Shown piece by piece: positions 1-6,997 of a stretch of DNA of 8,931 nucleotides (positions are counted from its first letter, which is position 1; each line of letters starts with the position of its first letter). The translations under genes were made by a program, and so were the position numbers. Source of the DNA: Pseudomonadota bacterium (GTDB taxonomy: Bacteria > Pseudomonadota > Alphaproteobacteria > Acetobacterales > Acetobacteraceae); assembly GCA_023424475.1 (NCBI GenBank), contig JAFADX010000367.1:1-8931 (forward strand), read 5' to 3'. Under the pieces are notes generated by a model that worked only from the letters and a program-made list of their open reading frames with translations, did not search any database and was not told where the DNA came from.

Positions 1-954
1 GCCCAGACCGCGCGGATCGAGGTCCGGCGCGCCCGTCACCTGCTGGGCGACACGCCGCAGACCCTGCTGCTGGCGGCCGAGGCCGAGCGCCTGGCCGGCC
101 GCGAGGACGGCGCCGCCGCCGCCTTCAAAGCGCTGGCCGAACGCCCCGATGCCCGCTTCCTCGGCCTGCGCGGCCTGCTGCGCCAGGCCATGCAGCGCGA
201 GGACTGGGCCGCCGCCCAGCGCCTGGCGAAGGAGGCCGAGGCCGCCCAGCCCGGCGCCGCCTGGGTGCGCGAGGAACGGCAGTTGCTCGCCCTGCGGACG
301 CAGGACTGGCGGGAGGCACTGGCGCTTTCCGCGCCGGCCGCGCCGCGCGCCGCCCTCGCGCTCGCCGCCTCCCTGCAGGAGGACGACCCGGCGCGCGCCG
401 CGGAGTTTGAGAAGCAGGCCTTCGCGGCCGACCCGGCCTTCGCGCCGGCGGCGCTGGCCCATGCGAAGCGGCTCGCCGCCGCGGGCTCGGCCCGGCGGGC
501 GCGCGCGGTGCTCGAACAGGCGTGGCAGGCCCGCCCGCATCCGGATATCGGCGCCGCCTGGCTCGCCGGCGATCGGGATCCGCTGGCGCGCGTGAAGGCG
601 GTCGAGGACCTGACGCACCGCAACCGGGAGCATCCGGAAAGCCGATTGCTCATGGCCCGCGCGGCGATCGACGCCGGCCTGACCGGCCGCGCCCGGCAGG
701 AACTGGATGCCCTCGTCGCCGGCGGCGTGCCCGATCGCCGCACCTGGCTGCTGATGGCGGAACTCGAGGAAGTCGAGCACGGCGACACCGCCGATGCCCG
801 CGCCGCCCAGGCCAAGTGGCTGCGCGCGGCCGCCAATGCGGAAGGCGCGCCGCGCTGGCGCTGCACCTCGTGCGGCGCCGAGCACAATGCCTGGAAGCCG
901 GAATGTCCCGCCTGCGGTACGGTCGGGCGGATCGCCTGGAGCGCACCGGCTTAG
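1..954 (+). CDS. hemY: HemY-type TPR membrane protein, 3' part (5' end outside window)
   Basis: The reading frame is open from base 1 to the TAG at 952-954, giving 317 visible residues; the true start and the expected N-terminal membrane helices lie to the left of the window. The RFLGLRGLL segment (visible residues 52-60) after a Phe-x-Ala-Leu helix is typical of the HemY N-terminal domain. It is followed by Ala/Leu-rich helical repeats of TPR character (about residues 64-270). The extreme C-terminus carries a Cys4 knuckle, C288-x2-C291-x10-C302-x2-C305, likely a zinc ribbon. This HemY is the inner-membrane TPR protein encoded with the porphyrin genes hemC and hemD, not the unrelated protoporphyrinogen oxidase also called HemY; its exact role in heme synthesis is not settled. 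The family is usually about 400-500 residues in alphaproteobacteria (from memory), so roughly 100 or more residues are missing here. It is convergent with the molybdoenzyme gene. Family assignment is firm; function is inferred from the family. Confidence 0.85.
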   Translation, partial: AQTARIEVRRARHLLGDTPQTLLLAAEAERLAGREDGAAAAFKALAERPDARFLGLRGLLRQAMQREDWAAAQRLAKEAEAAQPGAAWVREERQLLALRTQDWREALALSAPAAPRAALALAASLQEDDPARAAEFEKQAFAADPAFAPAALAHAKRLAAAGSARRARAVLEQAWQARPHPDIGAAWLAGDRDPLARVKAVEDLTHRNREHPESRLLMARAAIDAGLTGRARQELDALVAGGVPDRRTWLLMAELEEVEHGDTADARAAQAKWLRAAANAEGAPRWRCTSCGAEHNAWKPECPACGTVGRIAWSAPA

Positions 955-1000
955 AGCAGATCCCGATCAGGTGGAATCACCCGATCGGGTGAAGATGCTC
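954..1000. repeat. Imperfect 47-bp palindrome at the hemY stop codon, probable dispersed intergenic repeat
   Basis: The outer arms are GAGCA (954-958) and TGCTC (996-1000). Inner arms are CCCGATC (962-968) and GATCGGG (983-989), followed by GGTG (970-973) and CACC (978-981) closing a GAAT loop (974-977). A969 and C982 form the only mismatch in the inner arm; a T at 982 would make it perfect. The outer and inner arms are joined by an asymmetric internal loop (959-961 against 990-995). The last base of the hemY TAG is the first base of the left arm. No T-run follows, so it is not a classical terminator. Its build (GAGC...GCTC ends around an inner palindrome) resembles dispersed palindromes that I recall downstream of genes in alphaproteobacteria; that comparison is from memory. 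It could still fold in RNA and protect or end the hemY transcript. Confidence 0.6.
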
Positions 1001-1391
1001 GCAGAAGCAACGGGCCGGAGACGTTACCGTGCGCCAGGGCGAACGGGACCGGCTCAAGGATCGGAGAGGCTCCGCCCCGCCGGGCCATCCCGCCTGGGGC
1101 CTGCGGGCCCCTGGACCGCAGCAGGGACCCGGTTCAGGGCATCGCTGTCGTTTCCGCCGGCGTGGCGCACCTGCCGGGCGCGACGGTGAGCCTTGGGGCC
1201 CGTTCGGCGGTGGCTGAGGGCCTTTCGGCGGATTCGCGCCGCGTTGCGACGCCGATGGAAGCTCGCACCGAGATATGCCCGGGAGGGACCCAGCCCCACC
1301 TGGATCCGCGGGGCGGATGAGCGGCCTGCAGCCCGAAAGCCGCGCACGCCACCGCGAATGCCGCCAAGCGATGGGCACGGACTTGGCCCTC
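1001..1391. other. Intergenic region with no recognisable gene
   Basis: This stretch lies between the ends of two convergent genes. Open frames exist on both strands, but their translations are low-complexity Arg/Pro/Ala/Gly strings, match no family I recognise, and run on into the antisense of neighbouring genes. I found no tRNA cloverleaf, no direct-repeat array and no transposase fragment. The part around 1064-1140 is a run of G- and C-blocks with a short hairpin, in the style of noncoding GC-rich repeats. A decayed gene cannot be excluded. Confidence 0.5.
1093..1114. repeat. GC-rich hairpin with TGCG tetraloop
   Basis: GGGGCC (1096-1101) pairs with GGCCCC (1106-1111) across a TGCG loop (1102-1105). 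Beyond a T-T mismatch (1095/1112), CC (1093-1094) pairs with GG (1113-1114). The stem is stable but has no T-tract on either side, so a rho-independent terminator is not supported. It lies about 140 bp past the hemY stop and may be part of a degenerate GC-rich intergenic repeat. Confidence 0.4.
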
Positions 1392-1440
1392 CCGGCGCCC
1401 CGGACGGATGCAGGCGAGGCTTCGTCCGCCCCGGTGCCGG
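1392..1440 (-). terminator. Two-tier hairpin directly after the molybdoenzyme stop codon; possible transcript-end structure
   Basis: The inner stem is CGGACG (1401-1406) with CGTCCG (1423-1428) around a 16-nt loop. The outer stem is 1392-1399 with 1433-1440: eight positions, seven Watson-Crick pairs, and one that is G-U in + strand RNA but an A-C mismatch in - strand RNA. A small internal loop (1400 against 1429-1432) separates the tiers. The structure begins 2 nt after the stop codon of the gene at 1443-3776. There is no U-tract after it on the - strand, so it may be an mRNA 3'-end stabiliser or an attenuated terminator. Called from pairing alone. Confidence 0.35.
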
Positions 1441-1442
1441 CG

Positions 1443-3776
1443 TCAGGCGGCCTGGGCGGCCGCCAGTGCCTTCCATACCGTCTCCGGAGTGGCCGGCATG
1501 TCGATCTGCTTCACCCCAGCGTCGGACAGCGCATCGACCAGCGCATTCATCACCGCCGGCGGGCTGCCCACGGCGCCGGCTTCGCCCGCCCCTTTCACGC
1601 CGAGCGGATTGGTCTCGCAGGGCACCTCGACGAGATCGACGTCGATCGATGGCAGGTCATCGGCGCGCGGCACGGCATAGTCCATGAACGATGCGGACAA
1701 CAGCTGCCCGCTATCGGCGTCGTAGGCCGTGCGCTCGAGCAGCGCCTGCCCGATGCCCTGCGTCACGCCGCCATGCACCTGGCCGCGCACGATCAGCGGG
1801 TTCAGCGCATGGCCCACGTCGTCCACCACGGTGTAGCGGGCAACGGTGGTGATGCCGGTATCGGGATCGACCTCCACCTCGGCGACGTGGCAGCCGTTGG
1901 GGAAGGTGTGGGACTTGATCTCGGCCGTCTCCGTCGCGTCGAGCAGCGTCGCCTCGATCCCGGCCGCGACCTTCTTCCGCTGCGCAGCCGCGAGCTCGAT
2001 GATGCCCACCGCGCGGTCCGTGCCCACCACGCCGAACGTGCCGTCCTTCGACGTGAACTCGATATCGGCGACCGCGGCCTCCAGGTGTTCGGAAGCCGCC
2101 CGCTTGCCCTTCTCGATCACCGAGGCGGTGGTCACCAGGATCGCCTGGCCTTCGGAATAGAGGCTGCGCGCGCCGCCGGTGCCGCCGCCGCTGGGCAGCG
2201 TGTCGGAATCACCCTGCCTGATGCGGATCTTCTCGATCGGAATGCCGAGCTCGAAGCTCGTCATCATGGCATAGGCGGTCTCGTGCCCCTGGCCGGTGGA
2301 CTGCGTGCCGACATAGACGTCGACGAAGCCATCGTCCGCGAAGCGCACCGAGGCGTTCTCGGTCGGGTCGCCACCCGTCGCCTCGAGGTAGTAGGCGAGG
2401 CCGATGCCCCGCTTCCTGCCGCGCTTCGCCGCATCCGCCTTGCGCGCCGCGAAGCCCGCCCAGTCGACCTTCTGCAGCGCCGTATCCATGAGGCGCGCGA
2501 ATTCGCCCGAATCGTAGCGCTGCCCCATCGCGGAGACGTAGGGCATGCGCGAGGACGGCACCATGTTGCGCTTGCGCAGCTCGGCCCGGTCGATGCCGAG
2601 CTCGCGCGCCGCGGTGTCGATCAGGCGCTCGACCAGGTAGTTGCTCTCCGGCCGACCGGCGCCGCGATAGGCGTCCACCGGCACGGTGTGGGTCATCACG
2701 CCGATGACCTGCGCATGGATCGCCTGGAAGTCGTAGACCGAGGCCAGCACCTTGGTCCCCGCCCCGGTCGGGATGAAGGGCGCGAAGGTGTTGAGGTAGG
2801 CACCCATCCCCGCCCAGTTCCGGGTCCGCAGCGCGAGGAACTTCCCATCCCTGTCGAGTGCGAGCTCGCCGACGGTGACGTTGTCGCGCCCATGCGTGTC
2901 CGACTGGAAGGCCTCGGTCCGTTCCGAGGTCCACTTCACGGCGCGCTTGAGCTCGCGGGCCGCGAAGCAGGTCAGCACATGCTCGGGGTAGAGGAAGATC
3001 TTCATCCCGAAGCCGCCGCCCACATCGGGGGTGACGACGCGGAAATGGTCGGTGGGCAGCCTGAAGATGGCCTGCGCAAGGATGTTGCGGACCAGCCAGG
3101 AGCCCTGGGTGTTGGTGGTCAGCGTCCAGTGGCTCTTTGCCGCGTCGTATTCGGCGAGCGCCGCGCGCGCTTCCATCGAGGCGACGACGACGCGGTTGTT
3201 CACCACCTTCAGCCGGGCGACATGCGCCGCGCCCTTGATCAGCGCATCGACCTTGGCGGCGTCGCCGGCATGCCAGTCGAAGCAGGTGTTGTTGGGCGCG
3301 CTGGCCCAGACCTGCGGCTGCCCGGCCTCGGTCGCGGTGGCGAGGTCGGTGGCGGCCGGCAGGATCTCGTAATCGACCTCGATCGCCTCGGCCGCGTCGC
3401 GGGCCTGCTCGATCGTCTCGGCGACGACGAAGGCGACGGGGTCGCCGACATGGCGCACGAAGCCCTCGGCGAGCGCGCGCCGCGGCGTCTCGGAGGTCGG
3501 CCTGCCGTCGAACGACTTCACCGGCGCGAGGCAGGGCAGGTGCCCGATGCCGGCCGCCGCGAGGTCGGCCCCGGTCCAGATGCCGAGCACGCCGGGCATC
3601 GCCTTCGCCGCGTCGGCCGAGATCGCGACGATGCGCGCATGGGCGTGCGGGCTGCGCAGGACGTAGCCTTCGGCCTGGCCGGGGACGGCCACGTCGTCCG
3701 TATAGCGGCCGCCGCCCTTGAGCAGGCGCGGATCCTCGACGCGGCGGATGGACTGGCTGAGGCCGAACTTCGCCAT
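1443..3776 (-). CDS. Xanthine dehydrogenase-family molybdopterin-binding (large) subunit, CoxL-like form II
   Basis: This 777-residue protein is full length for the large subunit of the molybdenum hydroxylases, which oxidise carbon centres (aldehydes, N-heterocycles or similar) using water as oxygen donor. The N-terminus (MAKFGLSQSIRRVEDPRLL) and hammerhead domain (about residues 15-130) are typical. Cofactor-binding motifs follow in order: GGGFGMK at 253-259, AYRGAGR at 369-375, GTQSTGQGHE at 490-499, a Gly-rich GGGTGG loop at 530-535, and GVKGAGEAGAVG at 726-737 with the catalytic glutamate E732. AYRGAGR is the form II loop; genuine CO dehydrogenase has AYRCSFR, so CO oxidation is not supported and the substrate is unknown. 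The ATG at 3774-3776 is preceded by GGGAG (3786-3790), 9 nt away, and agrees with family N-termini. No FAD or 2Fe-2S subunit gene lies next to it. It starts 71 nt after the pump gene and may be co-transcribed with it. Family is certain; the specific reaction is not. Confidence 0.93.
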   Translation of the reverse strand: MAKFGLSQSIRRVEDPRLLKGGGRYTDDVAVPGQAEGYVLRSPHAHARIVAISADAAKAMPGVLGIWTGADLAAAGIGHLPCLAPVKSFDGRPTSETPRRALAEGFVRHVGDPVAFVVAETIEQARDAAEAIEVDYEILPAATDLATATEAGQPQVWASAPNNTCFDWHAGDAAKVDALIKGAAHVARLKVVNNRVVVASMEARAALAEYDAAKSHWTLTTNTQGSWLVRNILAQAIFRLPTDHFRVVTPDVGGGFGMKIFLYPEHVLTCFAARELKRAVKWTSERTEAFQSDTHGRDNVTVGELALDRDGKFLALRTRNWAGMGAYLNTFAPFIPTGAGTKVLASVYDFQAIHAQVIGVMTHTVPVDAYRGAGRPESNYLVERLIDTAARELGIDRAELRKRNMVPSSRMPYVSAMGQRYDSGEFARLMDTALQKVDWAGFAARKADAAKRGRKRGIGLAYYLEATGGDPTENASVRFADDGFVDVYVGTQSTGQGHETAYAMMTSFELGIPIEKIRIRQGDSDTLPSGGGTGGARSLYSEGQAILVTTASVIEKGKRAASEHLEAAVADIEFTSKDGTFGVVGTDRAVGIIELAAAQRKKVAAGIEATLLDATETAEIKSHTFPNGCHVAEVEVDPDTGITTVARYTVVDDVGHALNPLIVRGQVHGGVTQGIGQALLERTAYDADSGQLLSASFMDYAVPRADDLPSIDVDLVEVPCETNPLGVKGAGEAGAVGSPPAVMNALVDALSDAGVKQIDMPATPETVWKALAAAQAA

Positions 3777-3785
3777 GCGCGGGGT

Positions 3786-3790
3786 CTCCC
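3786..3790 (-). promoter_or_regulatory. Ribosome binding site of the molybdoenzyme gene
   Basis: The - strand reads GGGAG here, 9 nt before the ATG at 3776-3774. It is the best Shine-Dalgarno match in the 71-nt gap after the pump gene and supports the chosen start. Confidence 0.5.
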
Positions 3791-3847
3791 TTGGTTCCTC
3801 GCCCCATCATCTGCGATGGAGGGCGGGAATGGGAAGGGGGGTCCGCG

Positions 3848-6800
3848 TCAGCCCTCGGCCGGCGCCCCGCCGAACTTCCGCTTCGTCCACTCCCGCATCG
3901 TCTGGAACACCACGTAGAGCATCGGGATCACGAAGATGCCGACCAGCGCCGCGGCGATCATGCCGCCGAACACCGCCGTGCCCACCGCGCGGCGGGACAG
4001 CATGGCCGCCCCGGTCGCGAAGACCAGCGGCACCAGGCCGAGCACGAAGGCGATCGAGGTCATCATCACCGCGCGGAACCGCAGGCGTGCGCCCATGATC
4101 GCGGCCTCGCGGACCGAGAGGCCCTCCTCCCGCTTCTCCTTGGCGAACTCGACGATCAGGATGCCGTTCTTGGCCGCCAGCGCGATCAGCACCACGAGGC
4201 CGATCTGGGCGTAGATGTCGAGCGGCATGTTCGCCACCCATAGCGCCCCGAAGGCCCCGAGCACGCCGGCCGCGACGGACAGCAGCACCGGGATCGGGAT
4301 GACCCAGGATTCATAGAGCGCGACCAGGAACAGGTAGGCGAACATCACCGCGAGCGCGAGGATGTAGACCGTCTGGCCCGAGGCCTGCTTCTCCTGGAAG
4401 GCGGTTCCGGTCCATTCGTAGCCATAGCCCGGCGGCAGCACGCGGCGGGAGATCTGCTCCATCGCCGCCAGCGCGTCGCCCGAGGAGACGCCCGGCCGCG
4501 GCGCGCCCTGGATCGAGATGGCCCGGTAGTTGTTGTAGCGGAAGATGGTCTGCGGCCCGACCCGGATGTGCACGTCGGCCACCGCACGCAGCGGCACCAT
4601 CTCGCCCCGCGCGTTGCGGACATGGATGCGCCAGATGTCGCTGACGTCGCGCCGGTCCGCCGCCTCGGCCTGCAGGTTCACCTGCCAGGTGCGGCCGAAC
4701 AGGTTGAAGTCGTTGACGTAGAAGCCGCCCAGCGTCGCCTGCAAGGCGGTGAAGATGTCCGCGATCCGCAGCCCGAGCGCCTGTGCCTTGTCGCGGTCGA
4801 GATCGAGGTAGAGCGTGGGGTTGGTCGCATTGAAGGTCGAGAAGGCCGCGGCGATCCGCGGGTCCTGGTTCGCCGCCGCGATCAGCCCGAGCATGGTGGC
4901 GCCGAGTTCCGCCGGCGGCCGGCCCTCATAATCCTGCAGGATGTATTCGAAGCCCCCGCCGGTGCCGAGGCCGATGATCGGCGGCAGGTTGAAGGCGAAG
5001 ACATTCGCCGTCCGCACCCCCTGCCCGGCGCCGAAGACGCGCCCGATCGCCGCCTGCACGGACATCGCGGCCGTGGTGCGCTCGGCGAAGGGCTTCAGCC
5101 GCGCGACAAGGAAGGCCGAGTTGGACTGCGCCCCCCCGTCGATGAGCGAGAAGCCGACGATGGCGAGCGTGCCCTGCACCGAGGGGATCGAGCGGAGGAT
5201 CTCCTCCACCTGGATCACCGCCTGACGGGTGCGCGCGACGGAGGCGCCCTGGGGGAGCTGCACCTGCACGAAGAAGGCGCCCTGGTCCTCCTGCGGCAGG
5301 AAGCCCGACGGGGTGCGCTGGCCCATCTGCCAGATGCCGGCGAAGAAGCCCGCGGTCAGCAGGACCGACAGCAGCGCCACGCGCACCAGCCGCGACACCG
5401 TGCCGGCATAGCGGTCGCGCACCCAGTCGATGCCGCGCAGCCAGCGGCCCATGATGCCCGGCCGGTGCCCGCCGGCATGCGGGTGCGGCCGCAGGAAGAC
5501 GGCGCAGAGGGCCGGCGAGAGGGTGAGCGCGTTGATTGCGCTGATCACCATGGCGGCCGAGATGGTCACCGCGAACTGGCGGAACAGCTCCCCCGACAGG
5601 CCCGGGATGAAGCCGATCGGCACGAAGACGGACAGCAGCACCAGGGTGATGGCGATGATCGGCGCGGTGATCTGCGCCATCGCCTTCTTGGTGGCTTCCG
5701 CGGGGGTGAGGTGAGGCTCCTCCTCCATCACCCGCTCGACGTTCTCCACCACCACGATGGCGTCGTCCACCACGATGCCGATGGCCAGCACCATCGCGAG
5801 CAGGGAGATGGTGTTCGCCGAATAGCCGAGCGCCAGCAGGATGACGAAGGCGCCGATCAGGCTGACCGGCACGGCGACGGTCGGGATGATGGTCGCGCGC
5901 AGGTTCCCCAGGAAGAGGAACACGACGATGACGACCAGCATGAAGGCCTCGAGCAGCGTCTTGATCACCTCGCGGATCGTGTCGCTGACGAAGTCCGAGG
6001 TATCGAAGAAGATGCGGTGGTTGACCCCGGCGGGGTAGCGCGCGCGCAGCTCGTCGAGGGCGCGGCGCACGTTCTCGGCCGCGGCCACGGCATTGGCGCC
6101 GGGGGCGAGGTAGACGCCGAAGGTGACCGCGGGCTGGCCGTTGTAGCGGCTCTCGGTGTCCATGCTCGCGGCGCCGAGCTCGATGCGCGCGACGTCGCGC
6201 ACCCGCAGCGTCGATCCGTCGGGGTTGGCGCGGATGACGATGTCGCCGAACTGCTCGGGCGTGCTGAGCCGGCCCTGGGTCTCGAGGTTGATCTGGAACT
6301 GCTGGTCGTCCGGCACCGGGCGCGCCCCGATGCGCCCGACCGGGGCCTGCACGTTCTGCGACTGGATCGCCGCCACCACGTCAGAGGGCGTGAGGTTGAG
6401 GCTGATCAGCCGGTCCACCTCGAACCAGATGCGCATGGAATAGTCCATGGCGCCGAACAGGTTGACCTGGCCCACGCCCGGCACGCGGGCGAGCCGGTCG
6501 ATGATGTTGATGGTCGCGTAGTTGGACAGGAACAGCGGCGTGTGCTCGCCGCTCTCGGAATAGAGGAAGACGAACTGCAGCACCGCCGAGGACTGCTTGC
6601 GGACCGTGACGCCCTGGCGCTGCACCTCCTGCGGCAGGCGCGCGAGCGCGGCCTGGACGCGGTTGTTCACGTTGACGGTGGCGATGTCCGGGTTGGTGCC
6701 GAGCTCGAAGGAGACGTTGAGGCTGTAGGACCCGTCATTGGCGCTGTTCGAGCGCATGTAGATCATGCCGTCGACGCCGTTGACCGAGGATTCGATCACC

Positions 6801-6991
6801 TGCGCGACGGTCTGCTCGACCACCGCGGCCGAGGCGCCGGGGAAGCGCGTGGTCACCGAGACCTGCGGCGGCACGATGTCCGGCAGCTGGGAGACCGGGA
6901 TGCGCAGCATCGCCAGCGCGCCGGCGAGCGCGGTGACGATCGCGATGACGATCGCGAAGCGCGGCCGGTCGACGAAGATCGCGGAGAACAC
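3848..6991 (-). CDS. RND multidrug efflux pump, inner-membrane permease (HAE1/AcrB-MexB type)
   Basis: This 1047-residue protein matches the usual length of AcrB-type pumps, which use the proton gradient to export drugs, detergents or other toxic compounds from the periplasm and inner membrane. The first helix is at about 10-28. Two large periplasmic domains lie at about 30-340 and 560-870, and helix clusters at about 340-500 and 870-1030 fit the 12-helix plan. The proton-relay residues are present: D409-D410 in GIVVDDAIVVVENVER, K941 in ALAAKNGILIVEFAKE, and an arginine at about 971-973 before MMTS. The GELFRQFAVTI stretch (467-477) is the usual loop after transmembrane helix 5 or 6. The start is GTG at 6991-6989, 6 nt after the adaptor stop. 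The Shine-Dalgarno is poor (GGGG at 7005-7002, about 10 nt away), which fits translational coupling to the adaptor. The upstream in-frame codons are CTC, CCC and then the adaptor's TGA, so no earlier start exists. No outer-membrane channel gene is adjacent. Substrate unknown. Confidence 0.95.
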   Translation of the reverse strand: MFSAIFVDRPRFAIVIAIVTALAGALAMLRIPVSQLPDIVPPQVSVTTRFPGASAAVVEQTVAQVIESSVNGVDGMIYMRSNSANDGSYSLNVSFELGTNPDIATVNVNNRVQAALARLPQEVQRQGVTVRKQSSAVLQFVFLYSESGEHTPLFLSNYATINIIDRLARVPGVGQVNLFGAMDYSMRIWFEVDRLISLNLTPSDVVAAIQSQNVQAPVGRIGARPVPDDQQFQINLETQGRLSTPEQFGDIVIRANPDGSTLRVRDVARIELGAASMDTESRYNGQPAVTFGVYLAPGANAVAAAENVRRALDELRARYPAGVNHRIFFDTSDFVSDTIREVIKTLLEAFMLVVIVVFLFLGNLRATIIPTVAVPVSLIGAFVILLALGYSANTISLLAMVLAIGIVVDDAIVVVENVERVMEEEPHLTPAEATKKAMAQITAPIIAITLVLLSVFVPIGFIPGLSGELFRQFAVTISAAMVISAINALTLSPALCAVFLRPHPHAGGHRPGIMGRWLRGIDWVRDRYAGTVSRLVRVALLSVLLTAGFFAGIWQMGQRTPSGFLPQEDQGAFFVQVQLPQGASVARTRQAVIQVEEILRSIPSVQGTLAIVGFSLIDGGAQSNSAFLVARLKPFAERTTAAMSVQAAIGRVFGAGQGVRTANVFAFNLPPIIGLGTGGGFEYILQDYEGRPPAELGATMLGLIAAANQDPRIAAAFSTFNATNPTLYLDLDRDKAQALGLRIADIFTALQATLGGFYVNDFNLFGRTWQVNLQAEAADRRDVSDIWRIHVRNARGEMVPLRAVADVHIRVGPQTIFRYNNYRAISIQGAPRPGVSSGDALAAMEQISRRVLPPGYGYEWTGTAFQEKQASGQTVYILALAVMFAYLFLVALYESWVIPIPVLLSVAAGVLGAFGALWVANMPLDIYAQIGLVVLIALAAKNGILIVEFAKEKREEGLSVREAAIMGARLRFRAVMMTSIAFVLGLVPLVFATGAAMLSRRAVGTAVFGGMIAAALVGIFVIPMLYVVFQTMREWTKRKFGGAPAEG

Positions 6992-6997
6992 GAGGGG

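Noticed and set aside
1001..1442. A tRNA or small protein gene between hemY and the molybdoenzyme gene
   Set aside because: The only GGTTC-like stretch (around 1130) lacks a T-arm stem and an acceptor partner, and none of the short frames has a convincing ribosome site or recognisable product.
1443..3776. Aerobic CO dehydrogenase large subunit (coxL) as the product
   Set aside because: The active-site loop is AYRGAGR, not AYRCSFR, and no coxM or coxS genes are adjacent.
2209..3810. A 533-codon - strand frame overlapping the molybdoenzyme gene in another frame
   Set aside because: It is an Arg/Ala/Gly-rich shadow of the real frame, which is a full-length molybdopterin-binding subunit over the same bases.
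3802..3822. A short hairpin (CCATC/GATGG) between the pump and molybdoenzyme genes as a terminator
   Set aside because: The stem has only 5 clean pairs plus two after a bulge, and no T-tract follows on the - strand.
1275..3917. An 880-codon open frame on the + strand opposite the molybdoenzyme gene
   Set aside because: The - strand protein has every family motif. The + strand translation is a His/Arg/Asp/Gly-rich string with no recognisable domain, as expected for the antisense of a gene with strong G/C third positions.
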